DNA from: Sulfurimonadaceae bacterium
GTDB lineage: Bacteria; Campylobacterota; Campylobacteria; Campylobacterales; Sulfurimonadaceae
Direction of reading: 5' to 3'
Assembly: GCA_028685945.1 (NCBI GenBank)
Contig: JAQUCZ010000015.1
Location: 1-11,536 of the forward strand
Length of the DNA stretch: 11,536 nt
Both the position numbers and the translations under genes were made by a program. This document shows positions 1 through 6,221 of the stretch, one piece after another (positions within the stretch are counted from its first letter, which is position 1; every line of letters starts with the position of its first letter). The notes beneath the pieces were generated by a model. It ran no database searches, was not told where the DNA came from, and worked only from the letters and a program-made list of their open reading frames with translations.

Positions 1-165
1 TGTAAAATCGACAACCCGTTTGACCGTTACGCAAAAGCGATCCTTGAATATTTTCCGAATGACAACCCCATCTACACAAACTACACCAAACTCTTAACTG
101 ATGATACGCACTTTATGAGCAAAGCCCATAAAGTGGCAGGGACAAATGTCCCTACAACCCCCTGA
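1..165 (+). CDS. C-terminal fragment of an unrecognised protein
   Basis: An open frame enters from the left edge and ends at TGA 163-165, giving at least 54 residues. The visible tail begins CKIDNPFDRYAKAILEYFPN and ends VAGTNVPTTP, and the amino-acid mix looks like a real soluble protein end. The other two plus frames have early stops or poor composition. I do not recognise the family. It is not the end of LeuC, which would be an expected neighbour of leuD. The last eight residues are encoded partly by a perfect palindrome (138-153), so the extreme C-terminus may be non-conserved. Being partial, its function cannot be assigned. Confidence 0.6.
   Translation, partial: CKIDNPFDRYAKAILEYFPNDNPIYTNYTKLLTDDTHFMSKAHKVAGTNVPTTP
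138..153. repeat. Short perfect palindrome at the 3' end of the first gene
   Basis: AGGGAC (138-143) and GTCCCT (148-153) form a 6-bp perfect stem with a 4-base AAAT loop, inside the last codons of the left-edge gene. It resembles short REP-type palindromes but no second copy is present in the window. It is the first of four palindromes in 138-291. Confidence 0.45.
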
Positions 166-170
166 AGCTA

Positions 171-191
171 CCCGTATCTTTCCGATACGGG
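171..191 (+). terminator. Hairpin after the left-edge gene, possible terminator
   Basis: CCCGTATC (171-178) and GATACGGG (184-191) form a perfect 8-bp stem with a 5-base loop, six bases after the stop of the preceding gene. The position suits transcription termination or 3'-end protection. There is no T-run after it, only GAAAAACT-type sequence, so a classical Rho-independent terminator is not demonstrated. Confidence 0.45.
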
Positions 192-205
192 AGAAAAACT
201 GACAA

Positions 206-235
206 CTTAGCCCTTTCTAAAAGAAAGTGCGTAAG
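206..235. repeat. Imperfect hairpin in the gap before leuD
   Basis: CTTTCT (213-218) and AGAAAG (222-227) pair around a 3-base loop. The stem continues outward through GC (210-211 with 229-230) and CTTA/TAAG (206-209 with 232-235), with one mismatch (212/228) and one bulge (231). This is visible structure without a known role. It lies upstream of the predicted leuD promoter. Confidence 0.4.
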
Positions 236-250
236 GTCAGCTCTTAAAAT

Positions 251-291
251 GATTTTTCTTGCATCCTTTCCTTGGCATGCAGGAAAAAATC
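251..291. repeat. Long imperfect stem-loop before leuD
   Basis: Bases 251-264 pair with 277-291 around a 12-base loop. The stem is about 14 bp with one extra A and one G-T wobble. It is A/T-rich at the base (GATTTTT against AAAAAATC) and followed on the plus strand by the T-rich TTCTCTTTT. It could terminate incoming transcription from the left, or be part of an untranslated RNA or a palindromic repeat. An open frame starting at 249 runs through it but has no supporting features. Confidence 0.45.
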
Positions 292-326
292 GCTTCTCTT
301 TTAGAAAACTAAAATCTCATTTTGGC

Positions 327-332
327 TATAAT
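327..332 (+). promoter_or_regulatory. Predicted -10 of the leuD operon promoter
   Basis: A perfect TATAAT at 327-332 lies 38 bases before the leuD start. The DNA upstream is AT-rich with phased T/A runs and no good -35 hexamer, which fits the weak -35 dependence of Campylobacterota housekeeping promoters. The start site would be near 339-340, giving a leader of about 30 bases, so an attenuator-type leader is not expected from this promoter. Confidence 0.6.
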
Positions 333-370
333 CGCAAAATTATTTTAGAACATAGAGTTAGGATTTTTCA

Positions 371-874
371 ATGCAAAAAGCAAATATCGAAGGAAAAGTT
401 TGGAGATTCGGCAAGGATATCGACACCGATTTGATTATCGCGGCGCGTTATTTAAATACATCGGTTCCCGAAGAGCTCGCTAAACACGTTATGGAAGACG
501 CAGACCCCGATTTCGTGAAAAAAATGTCTCGCGGCGACGTGATCGTAGCGGGTGAAAATTTCGGATGCGGCAGTTCGCGCGAACACGCACCTATCGCACT
601 CAAAGCAGCAGGCGTTGCGGCGGTAATCGCTCCTACTTTCGCTCGTATATTTTATCGCAATGCATTCAACATGGGACTCCCTATTTTTGAACTTCAAGAG
701 AGTGCAGAGATATCCGAAGGGGATATGATCAGCGTCGATATGAACGCAGGGACGATCACCAACAAAACCACGAACAAAACCTACAACTTCATCCCCATCC
801 CTCCGTTTATGCAAGAGCTAATCGATGCAGGCGGGCTTATGGAATTTGCTCAAAAAGAGATTAAAGGAAACTAA
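371..874 (+). CDS. leuD: 3-isopropylmalate dehydratase small subunit
   Basis: The small subunit works with LeuC (not in this window) to isomerise 2-isopropylmalate to 3-isopropylmalate in the cytoplasmic leucine pathway. The 167-residue length fits the short LeuD/HacB-type swivel domain. Clear family marks are GKDIDTDLIIAARYL (residues 14-28), the active-site loop FGCGSSREHAPIAL (64-77) and APTFARIFYRNAFNMGLP (87-104). The ATG at 371 is preceded by AGGA at 360-363 with 7-base spacing, and the N-terminus matches family expectation. It is the first gene of the operon and its stop TAA directly abuts the leuB start. The pathway role is confident. A specialised homoaconitase-like substrate is unlikely because leuB follows. 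Confidence 0.95.
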   Translation: MQKANIEGKVWRFGKDIDTDLIIAARYLNTSVPEELAKHVMEDADPDFVKKMSRGDVIVAGENFGCGSSREHAPIALKAAGVAAVIAPTFARIFYRNAFNMGLPIFELQESAEISEGDMISVDMNAGTITNKTTNKTYNFIPIPPFMQELIDAGGLMEFAQKEIKGN

Positions 875-1951
875 ATGAAAAAATACAAAATAGCACTTAT
901 TAAAGGGGACGGAATCGGTCCCGAGATTATCGATGAAGCAGTAAAAGTTCTCGATGCAGTCTCTTCTTGTTTTGATTTCGACTTCTCTTACGAAGAGGTT
1001 TTGATGGGGGGATGCGCCTACGATATCACGGGCGATCCGCTGCCGCAAGAAACAATCACGACCGCTCTTAATAGCGATGCAGTACTTTTCGGTGCCATCG
1101 GCGGGGAGAAGTGGGATAAGCTTCCGCGCGAAAAACGCCCCGAGAGCGGACTTTTACGCTTTAGAAAAGAGCTGGGTGTGTATGCAAACCTTCGTCCTGC
1201 CGTCGTGTACGATGAACTGCTAAACGCATCTTCGCTCAAACCCGAAGTGGTAAGCGGCGTCGATTTGATGGTTGTGCGCGAGCTTATCGGCGGGATCTAT
1301 TTCGGCGAGCCTAAAGGGCGCGACGAAAACAAAGGGTGGAATACGATGGTGTATACCCGCCCGGAGATCGAGCGTATCGCACACCAAGCGTTTAAAATCG
1401 CCATGGAGCGCAATAAACGCGTATGCTCCGTCGATAAAGCAAATGTTTTGGACGTTTCGCAGCTTTGGAGAGAGGTAGTGATCGAAGTGGCAAAAGAGTA
1501 CCCGGAAGTGGAGCTCTCCCACATGTACGTCGATAATGCGGCGATGCAGCTTATCCGTGATCCAAGACAGTTTGATGTTATCTTGACGGGGAACATCTTC
1601 GGCGACATCCTAAGCGATGAAGCAAGTATGCTCTCGGGTTCTATCGGGCTCTTGCCTTCGGCTTCCATCGGTGCAAAAATCGGCGTGTACGAGCCTATCC
1701 ACGGTTCTGCACCCGACATCGCAGGGCAGGGGATCGCCAACCCGATCGCAACGATCTCTTCGGCTTCGATGATGCTTCGCTACGCACTAGGGGAGATTGA
1801 AGCGGCAGATAAAATCGACAATGCAATCAAAAGAGCACTCAAAGAGGGTTACAGAACAAAAGATATCGCGCAATACGATGCAAAAGAGATATGCTCTACA
1901 AGCGAAATGGGTTCTATCATCGCTAATTACGCTGCAAAATGCAAACACTAA
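875..1951 (+). CDS. leuB: 3-isopropylmalate dehydrogenase
   Basis: This enzyme oxidatively decarboxylates 3-isopropylmalate to 2-oxoisocaproate with NAD+ and a divalent metal, in the cytoplasm. The 358-residue length is typical. Visible motifs are the N-terminal LIKGDGIGPEII (8-19), substrate-binding arginines near 96, 106 and 135 (VVRELIGGIYFGEP), catalytic Tyr142, Lys188 in SVDKAN, and metal ligands Asp220 (YVDNAAMQL), Asp244 and Asp248 (GNIFGDILSDEASML). The NAD-binding loop HGSAPDIAGQGIANP spans 276-290. The ATG follows AAGGA (864-868) by six bases and starts immediately after the leuD stop, implying co-translation. The last 13 bases overlap the next gene. Confidence 0.96.
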   Translation: MKKYKIALIKGDGIGPEIIDEAVKVLDAVSSCFDFDFSYEEVLMGGCAYDITGDPLPQETITTALNSDAVLFGAIGGEKWDKLPREKRPESGLLRFRKELGVYANLRPAVVYDELLNASSLKPEVVSGVDLMVVRELIGGIYFGEPKGRDENKGWNTMVYTRPEIERIAHQAFKIAMERNKRVCSVDKANVLDVSQLWREVVIEVAKEYPEVELSHMYVDNAAMQLIRDPRQFDVILTGNIFGDILSDEASMLSGSIGLLPSASIGAKIGVYEPIHGSAPDIAGQGIANPIATISSASMMLRYALGEIEAADKIDNAIKRALKEGYRTKDIAQYDAKEICSTSEMGSIIANYAAKCKH

Positions 1952-2187
1952 CGCTTGCCAATATCTACGAACTTCAAGGGCTCAAAGAGGAAGCCCTTGA
2001 GATATACAAAGAGATCCTAAAAAAAGACCCTTCCAACAGCGATGCAAAAATCGCCATTAGAAGACTTTCGGGGATGAGAAAAAAATTTTTGGGCATTAAC
2101 GCACAGATGAAAGATTTTTTTATTAAGATGGATACGGACGTTGAATTTAAAGAGTTTGAAAGGTGGTTGTTAAAATCATGGAATTAA
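1939..2187 (+). CDS. Small TPR-repeat protein
   Basis: This 82-residue protein has one recognisable tetratricopeptide repeat at residues about 2-35 (LANIYELQGLKEEALEIYKE, then ILKKDPSNSDAKIAIRRL). A basic stretch RKKFLG and a helical acidic/aromatic tail ending KEFERWLLKSWN follow. TPRs bind other proteins, but no partner is evident. It begins inside the last codons of leuB with no convincing ribosome-binding site, so translational coupling to leuB is likely. It overlaps the next reading frame at its 3' end. It has no signal peptide or membrane segment and is probably cytoplasmic. It may be functionally tied to the CiaD-like protein next door, which is inference from adjacency only. Confidence 0.8.
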   Translation: MQTLTLANIYELQGLKEEALEIYKEILKKDPSNSDAKIAIRRLSGMRKKFLGINAQMKDFFIKMDTDVEFKEFERWLLKSWN

Positions 2188-2552
2188 AAGACGTAATACT
2201 CTCTACCCTTGCCGAAATGGAAGAGGACGAGAAACAACCCCCTTTCAAAAGCGCCCCCGCACCTTCTCAACAAAGAAATCCTTTCGTAAAACAAGAGGAG
2301 CCTAAAAAAGAGTTCCAAGAGGAGTTGCAACAGATCAAAGAGCAGCTTGAATCATCGCAAAACCCCTCCGATAGCGAGCTCTTTTTTTTGCAATCGGTAC
2401 GTGAGCGGCTTCTTGTGCTATTTGAAGGGTTTCAAGCGCCAAACAACTCCAATATCGAAGCGAAAATAGATTTAACGCTCAATTTTTTAGAATATACCTT
2501 AGCCGTTATAGACGAGCGTACGGAAAAAATACAAAAAGGAAAACGACAGTGA
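2178..2552 (+). CDS. CiaD-like domain protein
   Basis: This 124-residue acidic protein has a short N-terminal helix (MELKDVILSTLAEMEEDEK), a Pro/Gln/Glu-rich linker (about 20-65) with coiled-coil character, and a C-terminal helical domain at about 68-117 containing RERLLVLFEGF and IDLTLNFLEYTLAVIDER. From memory, the C-terminal pattern (ERxxVLFEGL, then LNLTLNFLEFLLANIE) is that of Campylobacter jejuni CiaD (Cj0788), which is also encoded near purU. CiaD is described as a secreted invasion effector. In a probable free-living relative the ancestral role is unknown. The start is uncertain: ATG 2178 fits the conserved N-terminus, while an in-frame GTG at 2163 would add five residues. AAAGG at 2159-2163 lies 14 bases before the ATG, longer than ideal. 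The stop overlaps the purU start. Confidence 0.8.
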   Translation: MELKDVILSTLAEMEEDEKQPPFKSAPAPSQQRNPFVKQEEPKKEFQEELQQIKEQLESSQNPSDSELFFLQSVRERLLVLFEGFQAPNNSNIEAKIDLTLNFLEYTLAVIDERTEKIQKGKRQ

Positions 2553-3385
2553 GTCAATACAGAGTTCTTATCGATGCCAACGACGAGAAAGGTTTGGTTT
2601 ATAAGGTTTCTTCGGTTTTTTTCGAGAACAACCTTAATATTTTAAGCAACAACGAATTTGTCGATAAAGAGAACAACAAATTTTTTATGCGCAGCGTCGT
2701 AGACGGTGTCGTAGACCCGAGCGAACTTAAAAAATCGATAGAAAACGTGTTGCCCAAACATGCAAGCGTCGAAGTGATCAAGCCGCGCAAAAAAAATATC
2801 ATCATTATGGCGACAAAAGAGATGCATGCCTTGGGAGATATTCTCATTCGCCACGAAGCGGGGGAGCTTGAAGCAAATATCCTCTGCGTTGTCTCCAACT
2901 ACGATCTTTTAGAGTCTTTGGTGACACGCTTTAATATCCCTTACAAAACCATTTCCCACGAGGGTTTAAGCAGAGCCGAGCATGAAGAGAAAGTGCTTGA
3001 GTATCTCGCAACGTACGACGATATCGACTATATCGTTTTGGCAAAATATATGCGTATTCTAACGCCCCGTTTCGTTGAAGCGTACGAAAACAAAATCATC
3101 AATATCCACCACTCTTTTTTACCCGCATTTATAGGTGCAAACCCTTACAAACAAGCGTATGAGAGAGGCGTAAAAATCATCGGTGCAACAAGCCATTTCG
3201 TCAACAACAACCTCGATGAGGGTCCCATCATCTCCCAAGAGGTGATCCACGTCAACCACGCGTACGGCTGGCGCGATATGCAGCGTTCGGGTAAAGACGT
3301 CGAAAAAGTGGTGCTCTCTCGCGCACTTAAACTGGCACTCGAAGATCGTATCTTTGTTTATGCCAATAAAACCGTTATTTTTTAA
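2549..3385 (+). CDS. purU: Formyltetrahydrofolate deformylase
   Basis: This enzyme hydrolyses 10-formyltetrahydrofolate to formate and tetrahydrofolate, balancing one-carbon pools and supplying formate for purine synthesis. The 278-residue length is typical. An N-terminal ACT-like domain (about 1-80) is followed by a formyltransferase-fold hydrolase domain. The catalytic set is visible: Asn185 and His187 in IINIHHSFLPAF, and Asp223 in IGATSHFVNNNLDEGPIISQ. The C-terminal GWRDMQRSGKDVEKVVLSRAL matches PurU rather than PurN. The start is GTG at 2549, overlapping the preceding stop by 4 bases, with AAGGA at 2536-2540 spaced 8 bases. The ACT domain in family members senses glycine/methionine; here that is inference. 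Confidence 0.93.
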   Translation: MSQYRVLIDANDEKGLVYKVSSVFFENNLNILSNNEFVDKENNKFFMRSVVDGVVDPSELKKSIENVLPKHASVEVIKPRKKNIIIMATKEMHALGDILIRHEAGELEANILCVVSNYDLLESLVTRFNIPYKTISHEGLSRAEHEEKVLEYLATYDDIDYIVLAKYMRILTPRFVEAYENKIINIHHSFLPAFIGANPYKQAYERGVKIIGATSHFVNNNLDEGPIISQEVIHVNHAYGWRDMQRSGKDVEKVVLSRALKLALEDRIFVYANKTVIF

Positions 3386-3393
3386 GGATATTT

Positions 3394-3867
3394 TTGTTTC
3401 ATATCGTACTTGTTCATCCCCAAATTCCCAATAACACGGGAGCGATCGGCAGGCTTTGCGTCAATGCGGGTGCGTCTTTGCATCTTATTAAGCCGATCGC
3501 TTTTGATATAGACGAAAAAGCGGTGCGTAGGGCAGGGCTTGATTACTGGCACAAGCTTGATCTGCACGTATGGGAGAGTTTGGAGGCATTTTTTGCGGCA
3601 AACAAGATAACGACAAACGCCTATTTTGCGACGACAAAAACCGACAAACCCTATTTTGAAGCAAAGTTCCAAGAGGGGGATTTTATCTTTTTTGGGAGCG
3701 AAACGGCAGGAATCCCTTCGGAGATACTCGAAAAATTTCAAGAGCAAAACATCACTATCCCCATGACGAAAGAGGGGCGAAGCCTTAATCTGGCGATCAG
3801 TACGGGGATCGTTCTTTATGAGGCGATTCGCCAAAATTATCCCCGTTTTATGGAGCAAAATTTATGA
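3394..3867 (+). CDS. trmL: tRNA (cytidine(34)-2'-O)-methyltransferase
   Basis: This SPOUT-class enzyme methylates the ribose 2'-OH of the wobble nucleotide in tRNA-Leu isoacceptors, using S-adenosylmethionine. The 157-residue minimal SPOUT length fits TrmL. Motif 1 is HPQIPNNTGAIGRLCVNAGA (8-27) with the conserved Asn and Arg20, motif 2 is FGSETAGIP (100-108), and motif 3 is IPM followed by RSLNLAISTGIVLYEA (122-144), which forms the trefoil knot. The start is TTG at 3394. It is supported by AAGGA at 3384-3388 and by the family N-terminus MFHIVLVHPQ; no ATG fits. The ribosome-binding site overlaps the purU stop, and the gene's own stop overlaps the next start as ATGA, so coupling is likely. 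Confidence 0.93.
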   Translation: MFHIVLVHPQIPNNTGAIGRLCVNAGASLHLIKPIAFDIDEKAVRRAGLDYWHKLDLHVWESLEAFFAANKITTNAYFATTKTDKPYFEAKFQEGDFIFFGSETAGIPSEILEKFQEQNITIPMTKEGRSLNLAISTGIVLYEAIRQNYPRFMEQNL

Positions 3868-4001
3868 ACCCCGTAGTCGATACCATCGTATTATTTTTGT
3901 TAATTCTGTTTTTGGTGTTTATTTTTAGCGGCTACCATAAAAGTAAAGCTTCCCAAAGGGAAGAGCAAGAGAAAAAAGAGGACAAAAAGCAAGAGGAGTA
4001 A
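3864..4001 (+). CDS. 45-residue single-pass membrane protein
   Basis: The frame starts at ATG 3864, overlapping the trmL stop as ATGA, and ends at TAA 3999-4001. GGAG at 3852-3855 is spaced 8 bases from the start. The translation begins MNPVVDTIVLFLLILFLVFI, so residues about 5-22 form one hydrophobic segment. It then passes through FSGYHKSKA into a highly charged Lys/Glu tail (about 30-45). The architecture suggests a short periplasmic N-terminus and a cytosolic charged tail. No family is recognised. The overlap, ribosome-binding site and clear membrane/charged partition make it likely a real gene. It is the last gene of the operon and is followed by paired hairpins. Confidence 0.75.
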   Translation: MNPVVDTIVLFLLILFLVFIFSGYHKSKASQREEQEKKEDKKQEE

Positions 4002-4007
4002 GCAAAA

Positions 4008-4027
4008 CTCTTGGCATGTGCCAAGAG
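4008..4027 (-). terminator. Terminator hairpin at the convergent junction
   Basis: CTCTTGGCA (4008-4016) and TGCCAAGAG (4019-4027) make a perfect 9-bp stem with a 2-base loop. On the minus strand the stem is followed by TTTTGC, a short U-run suited to ending the receptor transcript. It lies between the two convergent stop codons and may also protect or end the plus-strand operon. Confidence 0.65.
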
Positions 4028-4045
4028 GAAGTTCTTTAGAACTTC
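4028..4045. terminator. Second hairpin overlapping the receptor stop codon
   Basis: GAAGTTCT (4028-4035) and AGAACTTC (4038-4045) form a perfect 8-bp stem with a 2-base loop, directly abutting the previous hairpin and containing the minus-strand stop codon (4036-4038). There is no T-run on either side. It could act with the adjacent hairpin as a bidirectional transcription end. Confidence 0.5.
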
Positions 4046-6120
4046 GCTCTTACCCCCGCATACGCCATGCGCCCGCGAAGCGGTCCCCAGATATGCCCCA
4101 CGTCGTATTCTCCCGCATCGTCATAAAAAAGAGGCGACTCTTTTTCCGTCTGCGTATAATCGAAAAGGTTTTTTACCCCCAAATAGAGATTGAAATTTTT
4201 CGTCACGTCTTTGGCAATTTTTAGATCCACCGTCGCAAACGAAGGCGCTTTCGTATTTTTTGGACTCGTACCTGCAACATCGTTTGTTCTGTTTCCGTAG
4301 CCGTAAGGTGCCAGATTTCTCGAAGCTACCCATGTCGCCTGTGCCGTCGCATTCCAGCCGTTTGCATCGTAATCGATCATAAAACGCGCTTGTTTCTCCA
4401 TGGCGGCGATGTAAAGCAGCTCTTTATATTTTTCATCGTACCAATATTGCTCGTACCCGCCCGAAACGGTAATAGCAGGGGTGATTAAGTAGCTGGCCAC
4501 GATATCGGCATTTTTCACCGCCACTCTCCCCTTGTAGTTATAAAGCGTGGGTTTGCCCGTGCCGTCTTCGCCCACGTAAGCGAGGTTCTTCACGTCTGTG
4601 TAGGAGCCGCCTGCCGTAAGGCTCACTCTTCCTTCATCATACGAGAGCGCATACGATACGTTGTTGGAGCGCTCAATCTCGCTGATATCTACGCCGAATC
4701 CGTCGGGCCCGATCAATCCGTGTTCCGATTCAAAAAACGTGAGCGGCGAACGGTATCCTTGTCCTGCCGAGAAGCGGGAAACTATGGCATGTGTGTGGTT
4801 GTGGCGCAAATGCAAACGCGGCAGAACGATCGTCTCGTCAATCTCGTTCTCTTTTAAAAACTGCCCCGTAAAGTTCGTAAGTATCTTGGCACCTCGAAGG
4901 GCAACGTTGAGCTCCGTATCGTGCGTCATCGTCCATGTATCTTGCACATAGAGTCCGTAGGCGTAATAATCAAAATCATCCTTGCCGTTTGCCGTAGCCG
5001 TAGGGGTAAACCCCGTCGATTTTGCTTTCATAATTTCGCTTTTAAAATCGACCCCGTAGGTTAAGAGATGCTCGTCGCTAAGCATCTGCGTAACTTTAAT
5101 ATCCGCAAAATAGGTTTTATCGTCGTTGACGTAATCGGTTCCCTCGTACATCGAATCCTGCCCCGCATCGGCGTATGCCAAGGTGGTCTGAAACGTCGTC
5201 GTATCCCCTACGTGTATCCATTTAAGGGTTGCTTCGTCGCGGATTGTTGTAATGCTCTCCAAGGTTCCCATCGGATCGCCGTTGTATTGGTTATTGACGT
5301 TACCGCCCACAAAAGAAGGGTTAGCCGTACCCGTACTACCGAACGATGTCACGGCAAATTGCTCCTCTACCATCGGACCGCCGTATACTTTCGAATCGTA
5401 ATGGGAGAGTTTAAGCTCTATTTCGTCTTGATCGGTAAGTTCGTGGTTTATTTTAAAAGAGAGCACCTGATTTTCGAGTCTCGGAGCTTCGTTAACGCCG
5501 TTTTTGTCTTGATCGTATTGGTCGTAGTTTGTATACCCGCCCGAAATGACGACACCCGTTTTTTTATCTTCACTCATCCCCTCGGCAAAAAACTCGCCCA
5601 CTTTATACCCTTGTTCGCCGCCTGCAAGATTGAATTCCATTCCGTTTCTTTTTGCTTTGCGGGAAACGATGTTGATCGTTCCTCCGATAGCCTCGGGAGC
5701 CGTCAATGAAGCGCCGCTACCGCGTGCTACCTCGATTGTTTCTATATCGCTCACCCCGATACCGTCCATGCCGTAATAGCTTGAAACCGTAGAGTGAAAC
5801 GGTACGCCGTCTGCCAGAACCGTAGTATGTTCCCCTTTCATACCGTTAAGCATCACGCGCTTTATGCCGCACATAGAACAATTGGTCGTTACGTCGATTC
5901 CGGGCGTTTGCTCGATCGCCTCTATAAGCGTTACGGCCTGCTGTTTTTTGATCTGCTCTTTAGAGATCACTTCGGTTTTTTCGATAATATCTTTTACTTT
6001 TCCTTGTTTGGCACTTTTTGTATCGGTGCCGCTTAAGCTGATCGCTTCGAGAACTTCATCGGCTACTGCAACATTGTGAACCAATGCCGCAGCAGCTACC
6101 ACTGAGAGTAATTTTTTCAT
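4036..6120 (-). CDS. TonB-dependent outer-membrane receptor, CirA/FepA-like
   Basis: This 694-residue gated beta-barrel probably imports an iron chelate or another metal complex, energised by TonB-ExbBD. A signal peptide (1-20, cleavage after AVA before DEVLEA) leads to a TonB-box-like EAISLSG (25-31). A plug domain spans about 45-155 (VTLIEAIEQTPGIDV, VLADGVPFHSTVSSYYG, IETIEVARGSGASLTAPEA, IGGTINIVSRK), then a barrel ending in AYAGVRAKF with terminal Phe. The plug has a Cys81-Ser-Met-Cys84 pair. The family has many substrates and no TonB/ExbBD or chelate-handling genes are nearby, so the substrate is undetermined. ATG 6120 has AAGGA (complement of 6126-6130) five bases upstream. The promoter carries a Fur-box-like sequence, favouring iron control. 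Confidence 0.9.
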   Translation of the reverse strand: MKKLLSVVAAAALVHNVAVADEVLEAISLSGTDTKSAKQGKVKDIIEKTEVISKEQIKKQQAVTLIEAIEQTPGIDVTTNCSMCGIKRVMLNGMKGEHTTVLADGVPFHSTVSSYYGMDGIGVSDIETIEVARGSGASLTAPEAIGGTINIVSRKAKRNGMEFNLAGGEQGYKVGEFFAEGMSEDKKTGVVISGGYTNYDQYDQDKNGVNEAPRLENQVLSFKINHELTDQDEIELKLSHYDSKVYGGPMVEEQFAVTSFGSTGTANPSFVGGNVNNQYNGDPMGTLESITTIRDEATLKWIHVGDTTTFQTTLAYADAGQDSMYEGTDYVNDDKTYFADIKVTQMLSDEHLLTYGVDFKSEIMKAKSTGFTPTATANGKDDFDYYAYGLYVQDTWTMTHDTELNVALRGAKILTNFTGQFLKENEIDETIVLPRLHLRHNHTHAIVSRFSAGQGYRSPLTFFESEHGLIGPDGFGVDISEIERSNNVSYALSYDEGRVSLTAGGSYTDVKNLAYVGEDGTGKPTLYNYKGRVAVKNADIVASYLITPAITVSGGYEQYWYDEKYKELLYIAAMEKQARFMIDYDANGWNATAQATWVASRNLAPYGYGNRTNDVAGTSPKNTKAPSFATVDLKIAKDVTKNFNLYLGVKNLFDYTQTEKESPLFYDDAGEYDVGHIWGPLRGRMAYAGVRAKF

Positions 6121-6180
6121 TTGTATCCTTAGTAATATTTCATTTAAGATTAATGGAATATTAATAGGCAGAAGCTTAAT

Positions 6181-6209
6181 TTTATATTAATATTGATAAT
6201 ACTTTTCAA
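6181..6209 (-). promoter_or_regulatory. Predicted promoter of the TonB-dependent receptor
   Basis: On the minus strand, a -35 TTGAAA (complement of 6204-6209) and a -10 TATAAA (complement of 6181-6186) are separated by exactly 17 bases. The start site would be about 6174, leaving a 50-odd-base leader before ATG 6120. The surrounding DNA is very AT-rich with repeated TAATATT words, so alternative -10 elements cannot be excluded. Confidence 0.55.
6194..6208. promoter_or_regulatory. Fur-box-like operator
   Basis: Reading plus strand, TGATAAT-A-CTTTTCA matches the 7-1-7 Fur consensus TGATAATnATTATCA at 12 of 14 informative positions by eye. It overlaps the predicted -35 and spacer of the receptor promoter, the position expected for repression by iron-loaded Fur. 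AT-rich background makes chance matches easier, so this is a candidate only. Confidence 0.5.
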
Positions 6210-6221
6210 TATTGCATTTTT

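Noticed and set aside
249..434. Open frame of 61 codons before and into leuD, considered as a leader peptide
   Set aside because: No ribosome-binding site, not leucine-rich, crosses the predicted promoter and runs out of frame into leuD.
1297..1740. Minus-strand open frames inside leuB and elsewhere in the left operon
   Set aside because: They mirror strongly recognised genes and have no ribosome-binding sites or protein-like features.
2163..2177. GTG start extending the CiaD-like protein by five residues
   Set aside because: ATG 2178 gives the conserved-looking N-terminus; the extension is not better supported by a ribosome-binding site, although it cannot be fully excluded.
4011..4018. 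TTGGCATG recurring at about 272, 4011 and 7152, considered as a repeat or sigma-54 element
   Set aside because: The flanks differ, no -12 GC element follows at proper spacing, and the contexts are a hairpin, a terminator and a coding lipoprotein signal; likely coincidence.
5068..5709. Long plus-strand open frame (213 codons) antisense to the TonB receptor
   Set aside because: The receptor on the opposite strand is full length with clear motifs; the antisense translation has no family features and reflects codon bias.
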